From Pirellulales bacterium (lineage in GTDB: Bacteria; Planctomycetota; Planctomycetia; Pirellulales; JAEUIK01), in contig JAHBXR010000004.1 of assembly GCA_019636335.1 (NCBI GenBank), positions 124,001-188,000 on the forward strand: a DNA stretch of 64,000 nt, in the 5' to 3' direction. Each line of letters starts with the position of its first letter. The stretch's first letter is position 1. Below are positions 61,445 to 64,000 of this stretch, one piece after another. The translations under genes and the position numbers were made by a program. The notes beneath the pieces were generated by a model. That model worked only from the letters and a program-made list of their open reading frames with translations. It did not search any database and was not told the DNA's origin.

Positions 61445-62908
61445 GTGCCGAGACCGTTGAGCTTTGCTCCGAGCCGGCGCGAGCTCCGCCTGGGATGGCG
61501 GTCCTGGCTCACTCTCTCGGCGGTGGCCGGCCTCTTTCTCCTGCTCGGCCTGGAGACCCTCTGGCAACACGGTCGCAGTCCCGACCCGAGCCTCTACCGC
61601 GCCCCCAGTGGCGTCGTGCTCGTGCTGTTGGCCCTCGTGCAGTGGCACGTCCTGTGGCGTCTCTACCGGTGTGGCGGCGCCGCCGATCCACGTCAGCTCT
61701 ATTGGCGTCCCAACTTCTGGCAGTGGATGTTCGCCGGCGCTGTGCTGAACTACGTGGCCGTTCTTTCGCTGGGCGAACCGCACGACGTGCGGTACCTGTT
61801 TCGGGCCGCCGTAGCCGCCTGGTACACCGCGAGCCTGCTGCCGCTGGCGGCCCCGCGACGCTTCGAAAAAATCACCGTCACGCTCGGCGAACGCGCAACG
61901 ATGCGCTCTTTGGGACGGCTGGCGTTTTACATCCTGCTGCTCGTCGCCTCGTTCGAGGCGACGTTGCGGCTGCACACGCTGGTCTTCGATGGTCGCGGTC
62001 CGGCGGCCTTCGTCGCCCAGGGCTTGCGGCTTCCCCCCGGCAGCCAGCACGGCGGCCGCAACGTCAATCGCCACGGGTACTGGGACGACGAATTCGTTCG
62101 CGCGACCACGCCCGGCGTCTTCCGCATCGCGGCCCTGGGGGATGGCGTGACCATTTCCGGCACGGCTCAGACGAACTACCTGGAGCTCGTCGAACAGAGC
62201 CTGCCCGGCGTCGAGATCTACAATTTCGGGCTGCCGCATGCTGGCCCGCGAGAATACGCCGCCCAGCTCGTGCATGAAGTGGCCGGCTTCCGGCCGGGGC
62301 TCGTCCTCGTCTTCCTCTCGGTCGACGACGACATCACGCGCGAGCTGCCCCTGCCCGATCCCTTTGAATGGCAGGGACTACGGCTCTATCAAACCATGAC
62401 CGGCGCACTGCTCCCCCGCACGGGCAGGCAGCTTGCCGAAGAAGAATCGGCCGAGCGCGAGCGCCGCAAGGCCGAGGCGCTCGCCGTCTGTCGCACGCCC
62501 CTGGGGGACGAGATGCGCACGCGGTGGGACGAAGCCCTGGCCCACGTGAACGATCTCGTCGAGCAGTGTGCGCGGCGCGATTTACCCTGCGCCCTGGTGA
62601 TCGTGCCGGGCGAGTTTCAGCTCAACGACGCCCGTTGTCAGAGCCTGGCTCGCCGCGCCGGTTACCCCCTGCAAGAGCTCGATCTGGAATTGCCGCAGCG
62701 GCGGATCGTGGGCTTCGCCCAAGAGAGGGCCGTGGCTCACCTCGACCTGCTTCCCTACCTGCGGCGCGCCGAGCAGCCCGTCTACGCGCCGCAGGATGGA
62801 AACTGGACGAGTGCCGGCCATCTCGCCGCGGCCGATTCGATCCGCGGCTGGTTGACGCGACAGTTTGGCCCCCTGATGACCTCGCACGCCCAAGCGGCGG
62901 CGTACTAG
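61445..62908 (+). CDS. Membrane protein with SGNH-hydrolase-like domain lacking the serine
   Basis: A 487-residue protein. GTG 61445 with AAGGA eight bases upstream is preferred; the frame is open from 61277. Five or so helices (WLTLSAVAGLFLLLGLETLW, VVLVLLALVQWHVLWRLY, WMFAGAVLNYVAVL, AFYILLLVASFEATLRL) lead to an SGNH-like domain: RIAALGDGVTISGT where GDS is expected (Ser replaced by Gly), FGLPHAGPREYAAQL, VFLSVDDDI and a C-terminal QDGNWTSAGHLAAA with the D-x-x-H-type pair present. It may be an inactive or modified acyl transferase/esterase that modifies surface sugar. Unknown partner. Confidence 0.72.
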   Translation: MPRPLSFAPSRRELRLGWRSWLTLSAVAGLFLLLGLETLWQHGRSPDPSLYRAPSGVVLVLLALVQWHVLWRLYRCGGAADPRQLYWRPNFWQWMFAGAVLNYVAVLSLGEPHDVRYLFRAAVAAWYTASLLPLAAPRRFEKITVTLGERATMRSLGRLAFYILLLVASFEATLRLHTLVFDGRGPAAFVAQGLRLPPGSQHGGRNVNRHGYWDDEFVRATTPGVFRIAALGDGVTISGTAQTNYLELVEQSLPGVEIYNFGLPHAGPREYAAQLVHEVAGFRPGLVLVFLSVDDDITRELPLPDPFEWQGLRLYQTMTGALLPRTGRQLAEEESAERERRKAEALAVCRTPLGDEMRTRWDEALAHVNDLVEQCARRDLPCALVIVPGEFQLNDARCQSLARRAGYPLQELDLELPQRRIVGFAQERAVAHLDLLPYLRRAEQPVYAPQDGNWTSAGHLAAADSIRGWLTRQFGPLMTSHAQAAAY

Positions 62909-62942
62909 GTGCATCCTCAACTCGCAGGCCGACGCGATCGTC

Positions 62943-64000
62943 TCAGGCGATCTCGACGCCGTCGACGAAGCCACCCAACTCGCGGCAGCGCACCGGGTGC
63001 TGCAGCTTGCGGACGGCCTTGGCCTCGATCTGTCGCACGCGTTCGCGGGTCACGGAGAAGATTTTGCCCACCTCTTCGAGCGTGTAGGCATAACCGTCCG
63101 TCAGGCCATATCGCAGGCGGATGATTTCCCGCTCGCGATAGTTCAGCCCCTCGAGCACGTCGTCGATGGTGCGCTTGAGGTGCTCCTGGCTCAGGTCTCG
63201 CAGCGGATCTTCGTTGTGCCCATCCTCGACGAATTCTCCGAAGAAGCTATCGTCGTGCTCGCCGACCGGTTGATCGAGCGAAAGAGGATGCCGGGTCATG
63301 TTCAACACGCAGCGGGTCTCTTCGAGCGAAAGTCCCGCGGCCAAGGCGGTCTCTTCCAGGCTGGGATCGCGCCCCTTCTCCTGGTACAGGTCGCGCGTCA
63401 CGGTGCGCACCTTGCTCATCGTCTCAATCATGTGAACCGGCAGGCGGATCGTGCGGCTCTGATCGGCGATGGCCCGGGTAATCGCCTGGCGAATCCACCA
63501 CGTGGCATAGGTCGAGAACTTGTAGCCGCGGGCGTGCTCGAACTTGTCGACGGCCCGCATCAGGCCGGTGTTGCCTTCCTGAATCAGGTCGAGGAAGCTC
63601 AGCCCCCGGTTGCGATAACGCTTGGCGATCGACACGACCAGACGCAGGTTGCCGGCTGAGAGGACCCGCTTGGCGGCATCATAGCGAGCCTGCAAGTGGT
63701 GCGTCCTCGCCACGCGACGACGCAGCGTGGCGGGACTCTCGTAGGTGATCTTCATCAGGTAGTGCAGCTCGCTCTTCAGCTCGTCGGGGTGCGACATGCA
63801 CAGGCCCCCCCGCTTCGCCTCGGCCAGTTGCTGCTGGAGGGCGTCCATCCGAGCACTGATCTCGGCCAATTGCTGCATGAGCGGTTGCAGGCGTTGCGTA
63901 CGCAGGCCCAACTCTTCGACGAGGCGGACCGCCTTGTGACGGCGGCGCACCAGGCGGCGCCAGGCGGCACGGCGCTCCGACATGGGATAGCGCTTCGACA
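62943..64000 (-). CDS. rpoD: Main-type RNA polymerase sigma-70 factor, N-terminus beyond window
   Basis: The frame is open to the right edge, and ATG 63983 is probably internal. Visible residues include a coiled N-terminal part ([18 protein letters not shown]), region 2 ([61 protein letters not shown]), region 3 ([13 protein letters not shown]) and region 4 ([11 protein letters not shown] ... [23 protein letters not shown]). The near-identity of region 2.4-4.2 motifs to RpoD/SigA supports the principal sigma factor or a close group-2 paralogue. A short stop-to-stop gap of 34 nt separates it from the convergent SGNH-like gene. Confidence 0.9.
   Translation of the reverse strand, partial: SKRYPMSERRAAWRRLVRRRHKAVRLVEELGLRTQRLQPLMQQLAEISARMDALQQQLAEAKRGGLCMSHPDELKSELHYLMKITYESPATLRRRVARTHHLQARYDAAKRVLSAGNLRLVVSIAKRYRNRGLSFLDLIQEGNTGLMRAVDKFEHARGYKFSTYATWWIRQAITRAIADQSRTIRLPVHMIETMSKVRTVTRDLYQEKGRDPSLEETALAAGLSLEETRCVLNMTRHPLSLDQPVGEHDDSFFGEFVEDGHNEDPLRDLSQEHLKRTIDDVLEGLNYREREIIRLRYGLTDGYAYTLEEVGKIFSVTRERVRQIEAKAVRKLQHPVRCRELGGFVDGVEIA

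Overview
This 64 kb window is a high-GC bacterial chromosome segment that reads as a planctomycete, most likely a Pirellulales relative. The evidence is a set of lineage hallmarks: a DUF1559 pseudopilin-like protein, an orphan DUF1501 protein, a sigma factor/serine-threonine kinase pair, a second membrane-anchored kinase, a BBP7-type outer-membrane barrel protein, a 3204-residue surface protein with the N-terminal LEPMEERRML motif, and an alternative GlmU-like protein. No phage or complete insertion sequence was seen.

Layout. 1-3.8 kb: kinase (cut by the left edge), its overlapping ECF-type sigma factor, an HTH/WYL-like regulator and a DUF1559 protein. 3.8-7 kb: methyltransferase, secreted esterase-type alpha/beta hydrolase, THUMP-like methyltransferase. 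7.1-13.2 kb: flagellar-type stator genes motA-motB, an anchored unknown protein, a diadenylate cyclase of DacZ-like architecture and an ABC exporter. 13.2-15.6 kb: metallophosphoesterase-like protein, a PIN/Phd toxin-antitoxin pair and a small gene interrupted by an in-frame stop. 15.6-18 kb: a paired diheme cytochrome and parallel beta-helix lipoprotein. 18.4-22.3 kb: HisA/HisF-related TIM barrel, proB, an anchored unknown, thiS-thiG. 22.3-25.5 kb: a YwqK/MORN-like repeat protein and a coiled-coil membrane protein. 25.8-35.7 kb: DCC oxidoreductase, polyprenyl sugar-phosphate transferase, a HhH/HTH DNA-binding protein behind a 930-nt non-coding stretch, the membrane kinase, an isochorismatase-like hydrolase, the DUF1501 protein and a Bax-inhibitor-1 protein. 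35.9-39.3 kb: a housekeeping run ispF-cysS-ruvC-ruvA behind a near-consensus promoter. 39.4-42 kb: a small accessory island (triple-CPCC protein, ParE-type pair, nucleotidyltransferase pair) ending at tRNA-Leu(CAA). 42.1-55 kb: sialidase-like protein, BBP7 barrel protein, giant surface protein. 55.1-64 kb: two paralogous GT39-type glycosyltransferases, GlmU-like protein, metF, an SGNH-like membrane protein and the main sigma factor (cut by the right edge).

The most noteworthy observations are: (i) ispF has no ATG, GTG or TTG in frame upstream of its essential D-x-H metal site although a strong promoter precedes it; (ii) a small gene at 15.3-15.5 kb continues in frame past a TAA; (iii) a dispersed hairpin element sits directly after two unrelated stop codons 32 kb apart, one copy carrying a 44-nt palindromic insert flanked by a TGCG duplication; (iv) a nested inverted-repeat element lies at 33 kb; (v) a protein carries three tandem CPCC domains; (vi) the giant protein has one repeat block nested inside another. 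No wholly new multi-gene defence or metabolic system could be demonstrated from sequence alone.
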